A stretch of DNA of 64,000 nt from a virus. Under the pieces are notes generated by a model, which did not search any database, had not been told where the DNA came from, and was given only the letters and a program-made list of their open reading frames with translations. The position numbers were made by a program, and so were the translations under genes. The stretch is taken from IMG/VR virus record IMGVR_UViG_3300032073_000024, positions 1 through 64,000 of that record. One strand, given 5' to 3'. Of this stretch, positions 13,822 through 21,114 are shown in pieces (positions within the stretch are counted from its first letter, which is position 1; every line of letters begins with the position of its first letter).

Positions 13822-14727
13822 ATGGAAGATAATAACCAAGCACTACAACGGCTTAATGAAAATTGTTTACTCATTAAGATAAGCACTGGCCTACCCGGTC
13901 AGACATATACATCCAAAGATGCATCGGCTGATGCGTCAATGGCAAACAACGCAAACGTGGATAGGCTCAAGACTCAGGTCTTGAAGTTTACTAATGCTGA
14001 TCTCAAGCCATGCCGTAAGGTAAGGGACGATGCCAAGCAGTTACTAGCTGCCGTGTCTATTCCTTGGGATTCAAATGGTAAACGTCTCATACAAGTTGAG
14101 ACATACCAGAACATAAAGCAAAGGCTCTCTGATTATAGGGCAGAGTTTTATGACAAGCGTGATGAGTTTGTAGATAAGTATCATAGCAAGGTTCAACGTG
14201 CAGCTAATGAGCTTCACTCTTTGTTTGATCCAGATAGGTTCCCTTCACCTCAAGGTGTTGGTAATGAGTTTCTGTTTGAGTTAGAGACGGAAGCTATTAC
14301 TGATCCATCTGACATCAGGATCAAAGGAAGTCTTGATCTTGCTGAAGAGATCAAGCTGGAAACTGAGCGCAAGTATAAGAGGAAGCTTGATGACTCAGTA
14401 AAGGAAGTTGTAGGAAGACTGACTGACCAGATCAAAACAAGTATGGAGTCTATTAAAAACTTCCATAAGAAATCACTGAAAGGAGAGAACACAAAGTTCT
14501 TTGCTTCTGCATTGACAGGGATCACTACACTTTGTGATGCACTGCCTTCTCTTAATATCACTGATGATGCTGATATAAAATTATTTGAGAAGCAGATCAA
14601 GGATAGCCTTTACAAGTTGAATGTTGATCAGGTTAAGGATTCTTGCACAGTCCGTGAAGAAGTTATGGAAGCGGGAGATTCTCTACTCTCTGCGCTTGAG
14701 AACTACAGTCCATCACAATTAAAATGA
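13822..14727 (+). CDS. Helical protein of the MoxR-vWA cassette (possibly DUF3150-like)
   Basis: 301 residues, almost entirely helical. LNENCLLIKISTGLPGQTYT at the N-terminus is followed by a region where KNLKF-like residues and long charged helices (for example LAEEIKLETERKYKRKLDDS, about 174-193) suggest a coiled coil. A DUF3150-like protein commonly sits between MoxR-type ATPase and vWA/metallopeptidase genes in phages, and length and position agree, but I identify it mainly by context. It overlaps the next gene by 4 bp (ATGA), so expression is coupled. An adaptor or substrate-binding role is inferred. Confidence 0.6.
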   Translation: MEDNNQALQRLNENCLLIKISTGLPGQTYTSKDASADASMANNANVDRLKTQVLKFTNADLKPCRKVRDDAKQLLAAVSIPWDSNGKRLIQVETYQNIKQRLSDYRAEFYDKRDEFVDKYHSKVQRAANELHSLFDPDRFPSPQGVGNEFLFELETEAITDPSDIRIKGSLDLAEEIKLETERKYKRKLDDSVKEVVGRLTDQIKTSMESIKNFHKKSLKGENTKFFASALTGITTLCDALPSLNITDDADIKLFEKQIKDSLYKLNVDQVKDSCTVREEVMEAGDSLLSALENYSPSQLK

Positions 14728-16208
14728 ACAATATAATTCCAATGAATAGTTTTAAGAATGGTCTGACCGCAAAGGAGAAGATCGTTAATGCACAGGATTA
14801 CTTATGGGATGAGCATCCTATAGGGATTCCTTTCCTTTCTAAGTGGAAGATCATTGAGGATGATAGCATTAGTACTGCTTGTACCAACGGTGCAACATTA
14901 CGGTACTCTCCTGATTGGATTGGTAAGCTACCATCTCAAGTTGTCAAAGGTATAATGTTGCATGAGGTAGCGCATGTTCTGTTTGCTCACCACTTGCGCC
15001 GAGGTGATCGTGATCCAAGGCTATGGAATATTGCGGCAGACTTAGCAATTAATTCTCACCTTGAGCCTTGGTATTCTAAATTAGGAATACTATCAGACCT
15101 CAAGAAAGATGGCGTTGCTTCTGGTGTGTTCCCTCTTGAAGGCAACTACGTGAAGATGCCTTCCGGTAAGAATGCTGAATGGTATTACCATGAGTTAATT
15201 AATCAGATTAATAACCAACCAGAAGAGGAAGAAGATGAAGAAGAGTTAGAGATAGAAGCCTATGACTTTGACGCACCTGAAGACCAAGGCCAGCAAGGTG
15301 AGCCTGAATCAAATACCCCAGCAGAAAGCTCTGACCTTGATGATGCTGATGTTAATCGTTGTTCAGCACAAGGGGATGAGGAAGGTGAGCAAGATTCTAA
15401 TCAGTCCAATGAAACTGAAGATAAGTTTCAAGAACTTGTGAAGCAGTTCCTTGGTGATGATTATGACAAGGAAGGTATGGGTGATATATCTGACGCACCA
15501 GAAACTGACGAGCAAGATATCAAAGAGATTGAAGAGGCTTGGAAGGATACACTTTCTGAAGCAGTAGTCTTACAGAAGAAACAAGGTGAGGGTTTTGGTG
15601 ATGGGCTTTCCATACTAGAGTGTATTAATAAACGCGCCAACAATGGATGGTCAATGCTTCGCCAGTGGATCACAAAGATGAGTGTTGGCGGGTACACATG
15701 GAAGCGGCCTTCACGTAGGCATGGTTATAGAAAGGATGTTATACTTCCAAGCAACCGAACTAAGAATAAAACTAATGGTGTTGTTATTGTTGATACATCT
15801 GGATCAATGGGAGACCTAGAGTGTGCGGAAGCTATCGTTCAGATTGATAAGATCATTCGTGAATACCGCAACGCTACAGTCACTCTTGTTCAATGTGATA
15901 CTAGGGTTATAGAAAGTGGTACTCGTACATTTACTAAAGCTGACTTCCCTTTAAGGATACCTAATGAATGGTACGGTAGAGGCGGAACAGATATGATACC
16001 ATCTATCAACTGGGTTAAAGAGCGTAGCTCTCAGTATGACTGGTGTTTAATTGTTTCAGATATGTACTGGGAGATTATGTATGACCCAGATCGTGTGCCA
16101 CATGCTGGTGTGCCAACTGTTTATGTTGGGATTAATACAAGTCCCGACATGGAGATTAAACCTAACGCACCACAAACACATTACATTGCAGTGGAGGTTG
16201 CTGCATAA
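14724..16208 (+). CDS. DUF2201-type metallopeptidase-like plus vWA-like protein
   Basis: 494 residues. The N-terminal domain has MLHEVAHVLFAHHLRRGDRD (HExxH at 80-84) and NIAADLAINSHLE, the pattern of the putative metallopeptidase domain found before vWA-like domains. A long acidic linker (about 168-265, many Glu, Asp, Gln) follows. The C-terminal vWA-like domain begins near 350 with VVIVDTSGSMGD, an intact DxSxS MIDAS motif. It pairs with the MoxR ATPase upstream through the helical middle gene; together they form a three-gene cassette with 4-bp coupling. Confidence 0.85.
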   Translation: MNNIIPMNSFKNGLTAKEKIVNAQDYLWDEHPIGIPFLSKWKIIEDDSISTACTNGATLRYSPDWIGKLPSQVVKGIMLHEVAHVLFAHHLRRGDRDPRLWNIAADLAINSHLEPWYSKLGILSDLKKDGVASGVFPLEGNYVKMPSGKNAEWYYHELINQINNQPEEEEDEEELEIEAYDFDAPEDQGQQGEPESNTPAESSDLDDADVNRCSAQGDEEGEQDSNQSNETEDKFQELVKQFLGDDYDKEGMGDISDAPETDEQDIKEIEEAWKDTLSEAVVLQKKQGEGFGDGLSILECINKRANNGWSMLRQWITKMSVGGYTWKRPSRRHGYRKDVILPSNRTKNKTNGVVIVDTSGSMGDLECAEAIVQIDKIIREYRNATVTLVQCDTRVIESGTRTFTKADFPLRIPNEWYGRGGTDMIPSINWVKERSSQYDWCLIVSDMYWEIMYDPDRVPHAGVPTVYVGINTSPDMEIKPNAPQTHYIAVEVAA

Positions 16209-16221
16209 ATAATTATGAGAC

Positions 16222-16307
16222 CAGTGGTAGGTACATACTGCTATTAAGAAGCAGACAGGTTGCCTTTGTTGCATGAGGGTTTGTTCCTGCATTGATCGCC
16301 GCCACTG
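16222..16307 (+). other. Possible small structured element
   Basis: In the 141-bp gap after the vWA gene, CAGTGG (16222-16227) can pair with CCACTG (16302-16307) and enclose a CTGCT-ATTAAGA-AGCAG hairpin (16238-16254). An operator follows at 16317. It may be a 3' UTR structure or small RNA; evidence is limited to pairing. Confidence 0.3.
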
Positions 16308-16316
16308 TTCTCTATT

Positions 16317-16333
16317 AATACTGTCACAGTATA
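16317..16333. promoter_or_regulatory. Operator palindrome 10
   Basis: AATACTGTCACAGTATA, 16 bases before the ATG at 16350. Confidence 0.8.
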
Positions 16334-16349
16334 ACAAAAAGGAATAAGA

Positions 16350-16808
16350 ATGGATCATATACAATACGTTAAAGAAGAAGTTTTAAAATACTATAGAAGT
16401 TTAGGTAAGTTGGAGATGCTTGAATCTTCAGTTAAGAGGTACAACAAAACCTCTTTTATTTGGAGGCTTAACAATAGACCAGAAGAAATTGCGGAGGCAG
16501 TAGCTTTTTTAATTGATGGTCAGTTTGGCTTCGGCCCAAGCCTTGTAATTAAAGAGATGATTGACGCTAACATTAGTACTGATAGAGATAAAGTAATTAC
16601 TTATCTTGTAGTCCATGCTGGTGCAATGAATTGGTTCTGCCCAAGAGGTAGAGCATATGCTGCATGGCGCAGCTTAGGTAAGAAAGAGCAAGGGCTTGTT
16701 GATGCCTTGGTAGAGAGTGAGGTAAACCGATACCGTAAAGAAGTAAGTGACGGTGACACTCAGAACTTCATGGCTATGAAGGCGGGGAGGGATGCTGTTA
16801 AGTTATGA
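16350..16808 (+). CDS. Hypothetical protein (152 aa)
   Basis: MDHIQYVKEEVLKYYRSLGK, then a helical body with RPEEIAEAVAFLIDGQFGFG and a segment AMNWFCPRGRAYAAWRSLGK. I do not recognise the family. First gene of the unit after the operator at 16317, with AAAGGAATAAG before the ATG. ATGA junction to the HNH gene. Confidence 0.7.
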   Translation: MDHIQYVKEEVLKYYRSLGKLEMLESSVKRYNKTSFIWRLNNRPEEIAEAVAFLIDGQFGFGPSLVIKEMIDANISTDRDKVITYLVVHAGAMNWFCPRGRAYAAWRSLGKKEQGLVDALVESEVNRYRKEVSDGDTQNFMAMKAGRDAVKL

Positions 16809-17968
16809 CTAAAGTTAAATGCGACTGGTGTGACAAAATGTTTGATCCCGCAAAGAGAAAGGACAGGATCGGCAGTCGCACCTTCAAGTACACAAAATAC
16901 TGCTCCAAGTCTTGTTGTTCAAAAAGAAACGACAGTATTAGAAATGAGAAATTAAAAGCGGAGACAAGAGAGAAAAGGCACGGCGTTAAAAAAACCTGTG
17001 ATGAGTGTGGCAAAGAGATGGATGCCTATAAGGCAGGCACGGGGGTAGCAAGGAGGTACTGTAGTGATGAATGTAAAAGGATAATAAAAAACAGGAACAC
17101 CTTAAAAAGCGAGGCGTACCAAGAACAGTTAAAGAGAAGTCAAGAAAAGTGCCGACTTGAAAGAGAGCAGCGTCCCAAAGGGAGGAACTGTGGGTACTGC
17201 GGGACTTGGTTTAATTACAAGACCGCTCAGTCAAAGCCTATAAAGTGGGGTGACGTACATAAAAGCGTAGAGTTTGTTTACACAAGACAGGAGTACTGTT
17301 GTAGGAAGTGTACGACAGAAGCGCACAAAGAAAGAACAGGAACTTTTCCAAACGGCAAGCCGGTCAAGGTTCCCGTTAGGGTTCAGTGTGCCGCCCCCGG
17401 TTGTGATAATATGTTCAGTACAACAAAAGGGGTACTTGAAAGAGCGCACAGGGCTAAGAAATATTGTTCCCATAATTGCGCTTGCACAACGTGGAGGCTC
17501 AACAATCTAGAACTGAGCCGCAAGATGGCCAGAGAATCAGCGCGTAGAAATAGGGAGGTAGGGAAGAGGTATCAACTTATGCTCAAAAAAACCAACCCGT
17601 CTTACGCAATGGCTTGCCGCTTGAGGGGGAGGTTAAGGGCTGCCTTAAAACAAGCTGGCCTTAACCCGAACAAGCCGCATAGGAAATCCACTGAAGAATT
17701 AGTGGGTTGTTCCTTTGGTGACTTGGTTACTCACATTGAATCAAAGTTCACAGTGGGCATGGATTGGGATGTGTTCCTTAATGCTGGCTTCAGCGGCATC
17801 CACATTGATCACATCATGCCGTGTGCTGCCTTTGATTTAACTAAGGAAGAGGAACAGCGTAAGTGTTTCCATTGGTCAAACCTTCAGCCCTTGTGGGCTG
17901 TAGATAACCTAAGTAAAGGGGCGCGGTATGAAGGTAGGGAAGCAGGCCATATACAAAATAGTTGCTGA
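16805..17968 (+). CDS. HNH endonuclease with multiple zinc fingers
   Basis: 387 residues. At least four Cys-rich zinc-finger-like modules: CDWCDKMF...YCSKSCC (6-37), CDECGKEM...YCSDEC (about 65-90), CGYCGTWF...YCCRKC (about 120-160) and CAAPGCDNMF...YCSHNC (about 196-226). The catalytic part near 330 is HIDHIMPCAAFDLT...EEEQRKCFHWSNLQPLWAVDNLSKG, the HNH/N form of phage free-standing homing endonucleases. It is linked to the previous gene by ATGA and overlaps the next by 41 bp, unusual for a recently inserted homing gene. It may be mobile or may have a recombination or packaging role. Confidence 0.8.
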   Translation: MTKVKCDWCDKMFDPAKRKDRIGSRTFKYTKYCSKSCCSKRNDSIRNEKLKAETREKRHGVKKTCDECGKEMDAYKAGTGVARRYCSDECKRIIKNRNTLKSEAYQEQLKRSQEKCRLEREQRPKGRNCGYCGTWFNYKTAQSKPIKWGDVHKSVEFVYTRQEYCCRKCTTEAHKERTGTFPNGKPVKVPVRVQCAAPGCDNMFSTTKGVLERAHRAKKYCSHNCACTTWRLNNLELSRKMARESARRNREVGKRYQLMLKKTNPSYAMACRLRGRLRAALKQAGLNPNKPHRKSTEELVGCSFGDLVTHIESKFTVGMDWDVFLNAGFSGIHIDHIMPCAAFDLTKEEEQRKCFHWSNLQPLWAVDNLSKGARYEGREAGHIQNSC

Positions 17969-18131
17969 GAGTTTAGCCGTGGAAACAAAAGACCGTTCAA
18001 GCCAAAAGATTCTTGCTGCTGTAGAAGCGGTATCAATTACTCTTATTGCTGACGGCCATAAAATAAATGGCAAACTTAACAGGAAGTCTGCTGTGAGGGC
18101 AGTTCAAAAAAGATTAGAGAGTTATGATTGA
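17928..18131 (+). CDS. Small hypothetical helical protein (67 aa)
   Basis: MKVGKQAIYKIVAESLAVET, followed by SSQKILAAVEAVSITLIADG and a basic end. AAAGGGG lies before the ATG. It overlaps the HNH gene by 41 bp and the next gene by 8 bp. It could be a small DNA-binding protein, but no motif is clear. Confidence 0.55.
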   Translation: MKVGKQAIYKIVAESLAVETKDRSSQKILAAVEAVSITLIADGHKINGKLNRKSAVRAVQKRLESYD

Positions 18132-18552
18132 TGATTTAAAAAGGTATACATATATCAAGCGCGTATACAGCGCACAAACAAACGGCCTGTTAACTGAACA
18201 GGAAAAGCGCGTACTTCTGAAGAGATGGGACGGCTTAACATTCAACCAAATAGCCAAGGATATTGGCTGTACTAAACAAAGAGTATCACAAATAAATGAA
18301 CGTGCTAAAAAAATTATGGAAAGCGGTAAGCGTCCAAAGAGGGGAAGGCCAAGACTAATGCCACAAGAATATGTAGTTAAATTAAACCGTAGGCAAAGAG
18401 ATGCCCTTGTAAGAAACCGTAGCTTGAAGGAGTTTATCATGACGGCTGAAGCTGATCAGCATCCTTACTGGACTCACTGCTTAGTGGATTTGCTTGAGCA
18501 AATAGCAGATCAGAATAATACTGTAACAGTACAAGAAGATGAATTGATATAA
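18124..18552 (+). CDS. Sigma-70 region 4-like transcription regulator
   Basis: 142 residues. LLTEQEKRVLLKRWDGLTFN, then QIAKDIGCTKQRVSQINERAKKIM (about 40-65) is a clear sigma region 4 helix-turn-helix of the kind that contacts -35 DNA. A basic linker (KRPKRGRPR) and a helical C-terminal part follow. It lacks sigma region 2, so it is more likely an activator, an anti-sigma-like adaptor or a late-gene regulator than a full sigma factor. An operator copy (18517-18533) lies inside its 3' end and encodes NNTVTV. Confidence 0.65.
   Translation: MIDDLKRYTYIKRVYSAQTNGLLTEQEKRVLLKRWDGLTFNQIAKDIGCTKQRVSQINERAKKIMESGKRPKRGRPRLMPQEYVVKLNRRQRDALVRNRSLKEFIMTAEADQHPYWTHCLVDLLEQIADQNNTVTVQEDELI
18517..18533. 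promoter_or_regulatory. Operator palindrome 11 (intragenic)
   Basis: AATACTGTAACAGTACA near the end of the sigma-4-like gene. Confidence 0.7.
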
Positions 18553-18833
18553 TGAAATCTCCTAAGCACACAACACATGTAAAAATAGATACTGTCTTTG
18601 AAGGCAGGAAGCAATCATCTGTTATGGATATAAAGGATATGGATTGTATTGCTGGCTGTGCTGGTAAGGTTTCTTACTTGCGCTTGATTGGGAAAAGAGA
18701 ACCAGATCAGAAGGTGGATTTATATATGCATGGTAATAAGTATAAGGTGCTAGGTGTGTTTAAGTTTGACGGTGAGTGGCCAATCAAAAAGGAAGAAACT
18801 GAAACCATAGTAATTAAAATAAAATATATATGA
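18552..18833 (+). CDS. Hypothetical protein (93 aa)
   Basis: MKSPKHTTHVKIDTVFEGRK, with a beta-rich pattern (KVSYLRLIGKREPD, YKVLGVFKFDGEWPIKKEE). Unknown family. Overlaps the previous stop by one base (TAATG) and the next start by ATGA. Confidence 0.6.
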   Translation: MKSPKHTTHVKIDTVFEGRKQSSVMDIKDMDCIAGCAGKVSYLRLIGKREPDQKVDLYMHGNKYKVLGVFKFDGEWPIKKEETETIVIKIKYI

Positions 18834-18973
18834 GCAACACAAATAAAGATAAAGAGGAAGACTGTTTGAAAGGCATGGTTAAAGCAGTTGATATTGGATT
18901 CAAAAAGTTCTTAAAAAAAAGAGGAATAGAAACCCCCAAAGGTTTTAACTATTCAAAGACCAAAGAAAAATGA
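18830..18973 (+). CDS. Small hypothetical protein (47 aa)
   Basis: MSNTNKDKEEDCLKGMVKAV, then DIGFKKFLKKRGIETPKGF. The ATGA junction with the preceding gene supports it. Function unknown. Confidence 0.5.
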   Translation: MSNTNKDKEEDCLKGMVKAVDIGFKKFLKKRGIETPKGFNYSKTKEK

Positions 18974-18985
18974 AAGTAATAACAA

Positions 18986-19249
18986 ATGAGTAAGTACATA
19001 ATAACATTAACAAACACAATAGACACGGACTACATGATTAGTGCTGGAAGTAAAAAGGAAGCTAAACAAAAGTTTGATTTAGTTAAACCTCATTTATCAA
19101 TAACGGGTGATGGCATTGCCTTCATAGACAAAGACTCTATTGATAAAGATCCAGCTATACATGATAAAGATGTTAAAGCTGACGGGGTAAGCAATTGGGA
19201 TTATGAGGTTGCTGATGTGACCTTAGTCTCAAATGTATTTGCAGATTGA
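18986..19249 (+). CDS. Hypothetical protein (87 aa)
   Basis: MSKYIITLTNTIDTDYMISA, then GSKKEAKQKFDLVKPHLS and an Asp/Lys-rich end. The strand-then-AGSKKEAKQKF layout resembles that of the 12059 gene product (VIAGSPKEALAAV), so the two may share a small fold. It is the last gene before a terminator. Confidence 0.6.
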   Translation: MSKYIITLTNTIDTDYMISAGSKKEAKQKFDLVKPHLSITGDGIAFIDKDSIDKDPAIHDKDVKADGVSNWDYEVADVTLVSNVFAD

Positions 19250-19257
19250 TCAGCAAG

Positions 19258-19286
19258 TTGACGAACTATGGAAGCGTGTATACACT
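19258..19286 (+). promoter_or_regulatory. Weak sigma-70-like promoter
   Basis: TTGACG (19258-19263), 17-base spacer, TACACT (19281-19286). It lies in the gap between two operons and could make a short RNA ending at the terminator at 19387. Confidence 0.3.
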
Positions 19287-19387
19287 AGCCTCGCTGCTAG
19301 TTTATGTAGCGTTTTCTAGTAGCCATAGCAAACTCCATAGCTATTGCTTACCAGTCACAGCTCCCTTACTGTGACTGGTTTTTTTTA
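19266..19387 (+). ncRNA. Possible small RNA or leader with competing stems
   Basis: Between the 18986 operon and the RlpA operon. ACTAGC-CTCGCT-GCTAGT (19284-19301) forms a hairpin. CTATGG (19266-19271) can pair with either of two CCATAG copies (19323-19328, 19335-19340), and ATAGC/GCTAT forms a further stem. The stretch ends in a strong terminator. Alternative pairing suggests an attenuator or small RNA; nothing confirms transcription. Confidence 0.3.
19350..19387 (+). terminator. Strong intrinsic terminator before the RlpA gene
   Basis: ACCAGTCACAG (19350-19360) and CTGTGACTGGT (19369-19379) form a perfect 11-bp stem with an 8-base loop, followed by eight T. The stem contains CTGTGAC, part of the dispersed operator core, but it is otherwise a separate element. 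Confidence 0.9.
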
Positions 19388-19390
19388 TAA

Positions 19391-19414
19391 CCAAAACCAA
19401 AACCAAAACCAAAA
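19391..19414 (+). repeat. CCAAAA tandem repeat, four copies
   Basis: Four perfect 6-bp CCAAAA units immediately after the terminator and 13 bases before the RlpA-like ATG. It occupies the ribosome-binding region and offers no purine-rich site, so slippage could alter spacing or expression of the next gene. Confidence 0.8.
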
Positions 19415-19426
19415 CAAAATAAACTT

Positions 19427-19813
19427 ATGAAAATAATAACTACTATAATACTAAGCGTCGCTATAGTTTACTATATTGTGGCACAACCTACATTCAAAAC
19501 AATAACTACAACTGCCTCTTGGTATGGCGGTAAAGCAGATGGACTTGTTGGAAAGTTAACTGCATCAGGTGAACCGCTAGATGACAAGGCTTTGACTTGT
19601 GCTATGTGGGGAGTTCCTTTTGGGACAAGAGTCCGTGTAACTTTAGGCAACCGATCTGTCATAGTTAGGGTCAATGATCGTGGGCCGAATCAGAAGCGTC
19701 ATCCCGACAGAAAGATAGACCTAACCAAGGCAGCGTTCAGTAAGCTTTCACATCCTGATGCAGGATTACTGAAGAACGTGAAACTAGAAATGATTTCTTA
19801 CCCAAGCAAGTAA
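19427..19813 (+). CDS. RlpA-like double-psi beta-barrel protein, exported (candidate endolysin)
   Basis: 128 residues. An N-terminal hydrophobic segment (IITTIILSVAIVYYIVA, residues 3-19) is a signal peptide or signal anchor. The rest is one RlpA domain: TASWYGGKADGLVGKLTASG, then CAMWGVPFGTRVRVT, RSVIVRVNDRGP and KIDLTKAAFSKL. RlpA proteins are lytic transglycosylases acting on peptidoglycan, and the NDRGP and IDL positions are kept. No other cell-wall hydrolase is obvious in the window, so this is the best endolysin candidate, although it lies in the early region away from the spanins. An alternative is host-wall remodelling early in infection. Confidence 0.8.
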   Translation: MKIITTIILSVAIVYYIVAQPTFKTITTTASWYGGKADGLVGKLTASGEPLDDKALTCAMWGVPFGTRVRVTLGNRSVIVRVNDRGPNQKRHPDRKIDLTKAAFSKLSHPDAGLLKNVKLEMISYPSK

Positions 19814-19814
19814 C

Positions 19815-20117
19815 ATGAAGATTATTATATTATTACTTAGCCTTAGTGTTTCACTTATTGCTGACCCAGTGATAAAGCTTTCACCTGATGAAGGTAAAGT
19901 GAAGTTAACAGTTAGTGATTTACCTCTTGGTAAAGCTGTATTGATATTAACAAGTGATGATCTTAATGAATGGATAGTCGCTGTACCTAAAGATGAACCC
20001 ACGAAACTGTGCTTACACTTTGTTCCTAAAGATAAGATAGATAAAGAAAGTGTTTATTGGTGGGTGTCTACTAATAAAAATAAATCATTCTTCAAAGTGT
20101 TAATCTTAAATTATTAA
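19815..20117 (+). CDS. Small exported protein of unknown function
   Basis: 100 residues starting MKIIILLLSLSVSLIADPVI, a clear signal peptide with probable cleavage near ADP. The mature part is beta-rich (KVKLTVSDLPLGKAVLILTS, HFVPKDKIDKESVYWWVS). It starts 2 bp after the RlpA-like gene, so the two exported products are probably made together and act in the periplasm. Confidence 0.65.
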   Translation: MKIIILLLSLSVSLIADPVIKLSPDEGKVKLTVSDLPLGKAVLILTSDDLNEWIVAVPKDEPTKLCLHFVPKDKIDKESVYWWVSTNKNKSFFKVLILNY

Positions 20118-20123
20118 AAAACA

Positions 20124-20411
20124 ATGGCTTGTAAAAAAAAATACATAAGGCAAAGAGACAGAAACAGTTACAATAAAACTAGAGCTATAACCCGCATGAA
20201 AAAAAATGCCACTAAAACAGTAAGCTCTTTAACTGAAAATACATTTGATATCAAAGTTGAAAGAGCTACCGTACCTAAGCTTGCTCTTCTTTACCTAGCT
20301 AAAGAAGCTTGTGAACAGGGAGTTATAGACAAGTTAATAAAGAAATATGAGGACAGTCTTAGCTTGAGACTCTTAGTTCCAAATGATATTTGTGTTAAAA
20401 AAATTAGATAA
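20124..20411 (+). CDS. Hypothetical basic protein (95 aa)
   Basis: MACKKKYIRQRDRNSYNKTR, a basic N-terminus, then helical VPKLALLYLAKEACEQGVID. Unknown family. It follows the exported protein by 6 bp and ends the operon before the promoter at 20434. Confidence 0.55.
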   Translation: MACKKKYIRQRDRNSYNKTRAITRMKKNATKTVSSLTENTFDIKVERATVPKLALLYLAKEACEQGVIDKLIKKYEDSLSLRLLVPNDICVKKIR

Positions 20412-20433
20412 ATGTTTTGTTTGTATTTATTTG

Positions 20434-20462
20434 TTGACAATATTTATCATATAAATCAGTAT
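20434..20462 (+). promoter_or_regulatory. Possible promoter of the recombination operon
   Basis: A perfect TTGACA (20434-20439) followed after 17 bases by the weak CAGTAT (20457-20462). The region is AT-rich, and an operator copy (20477-20493) lies between this promoter and the ATG at 20494, placed to block transcription. Confidence 0.35.
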
Positions 20463-20476
20463 TTTTTCGCAGCAGT

Positions 20477-20493
20477 TAAACTGTAACAGTACA
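20477..20493. promoter_or_regulatory. Operator palindrome 12
   Basis: TAAACTGTAACAGTACA, immediately adjacent to the ATG at 20494. Confidence 0.75.
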
Positions 20494-21114
20494 ATGAGAT
20501 ACGACCCAAGCAAGTATGAGGATGTAGCCACTAGGTTGCAGCGCATTTACGCATTAAACCCTAAGCTCCGAATCATCACAGAGATAGAGTGGCACGATGT
20601 TGAGTTCAACAAGGTGTGCTTTAAGGCATCACTACTAGAAGATGATACTGTAATAGCTACTGGATTTGCAATGGATTGGAAGAGTAAAGATAGAGGAGCG
20701 ACTACCACTAACTGGGTAGAAACTTCTGAGACAAGTGCTATTGGTAGGTGTATTGCAAACAGTAAGTATCAAGATAAAAATGCAGAGCGTCCTTCAAAGC
20801 AAGAGATGGAGATAGCTTCTGAAAGAAGCTCCGCTACTCCAGTTAAAGCTAAGGCCGCAACTAAAGTTAAGCCTACCCCGTCAACTATTATTGCAGAGAA
20901 GCAGCCTGTTCTTGAAGGTAAAGCGTTAAGGGATAAAACACTTAAAGAACTTGTTGGTGCAAAAGAAAAAGATGTAAATAATTTTTTGATTGGGAAGGCT
21001 CAGATCAAGAAGACAGAAACTTTTCTTGATGTAAGTGATGCTTATGCAAAGCAAATGATTGATCACCCTGCTAAGTTCTTAGCAATTGTTACTGCGACTT
21101 GTGCCAAATCCTAG
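20494..21114 (+). CDS. Phage ssDNA-annealing-associated protein (ETSAIGR family)
   Basis: 206 residues. The first 100 are conserved-looking: KYEDVATRLQRIYALNPKLR, IITEIEWHDVEFNKVCFKAS, VIATGFAMDW and WVETSETSAIGRCIANSKYQ. The ATG.A...VE.SETSAIGR motif is common in phage proteins next to single-strand annealing and exonuclease genes. A Pro/Lys/Ala-rich linker (about 110-140) leads to a C-terminal helical region. Here it sits directly before a PD-(D/E)XK nuclease, a typical exonuclease/annealer pair. The start codon follows the operator with no gap. Exact biochemical role is inferred. Confidence 0.6.
   Translation: MRYDPSKYEDVATRLQRIYALNPKLRIITEIEWHDVEFNKVCFKASLLEDDTVIATGFAMDWKSKDRGATTTNWVETSETSAIGRCIANSKYQDKNAERPSKQEMEIASERSSATPVKAKAATKVKPTPSTIIAEKQPVLEGKALRDKTLKELVGAKEKDVNNFLIGKAQIKKTETFLDVSDAYAKQMIDHPAKFLAIVTATCAKS

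Noticed and set aside
19391-19414. CRISPR array from short repeats
   Set aside because: The repeats are contiguous 6-mers without spacers; no repeat-spacer array was found anywhere in the window.
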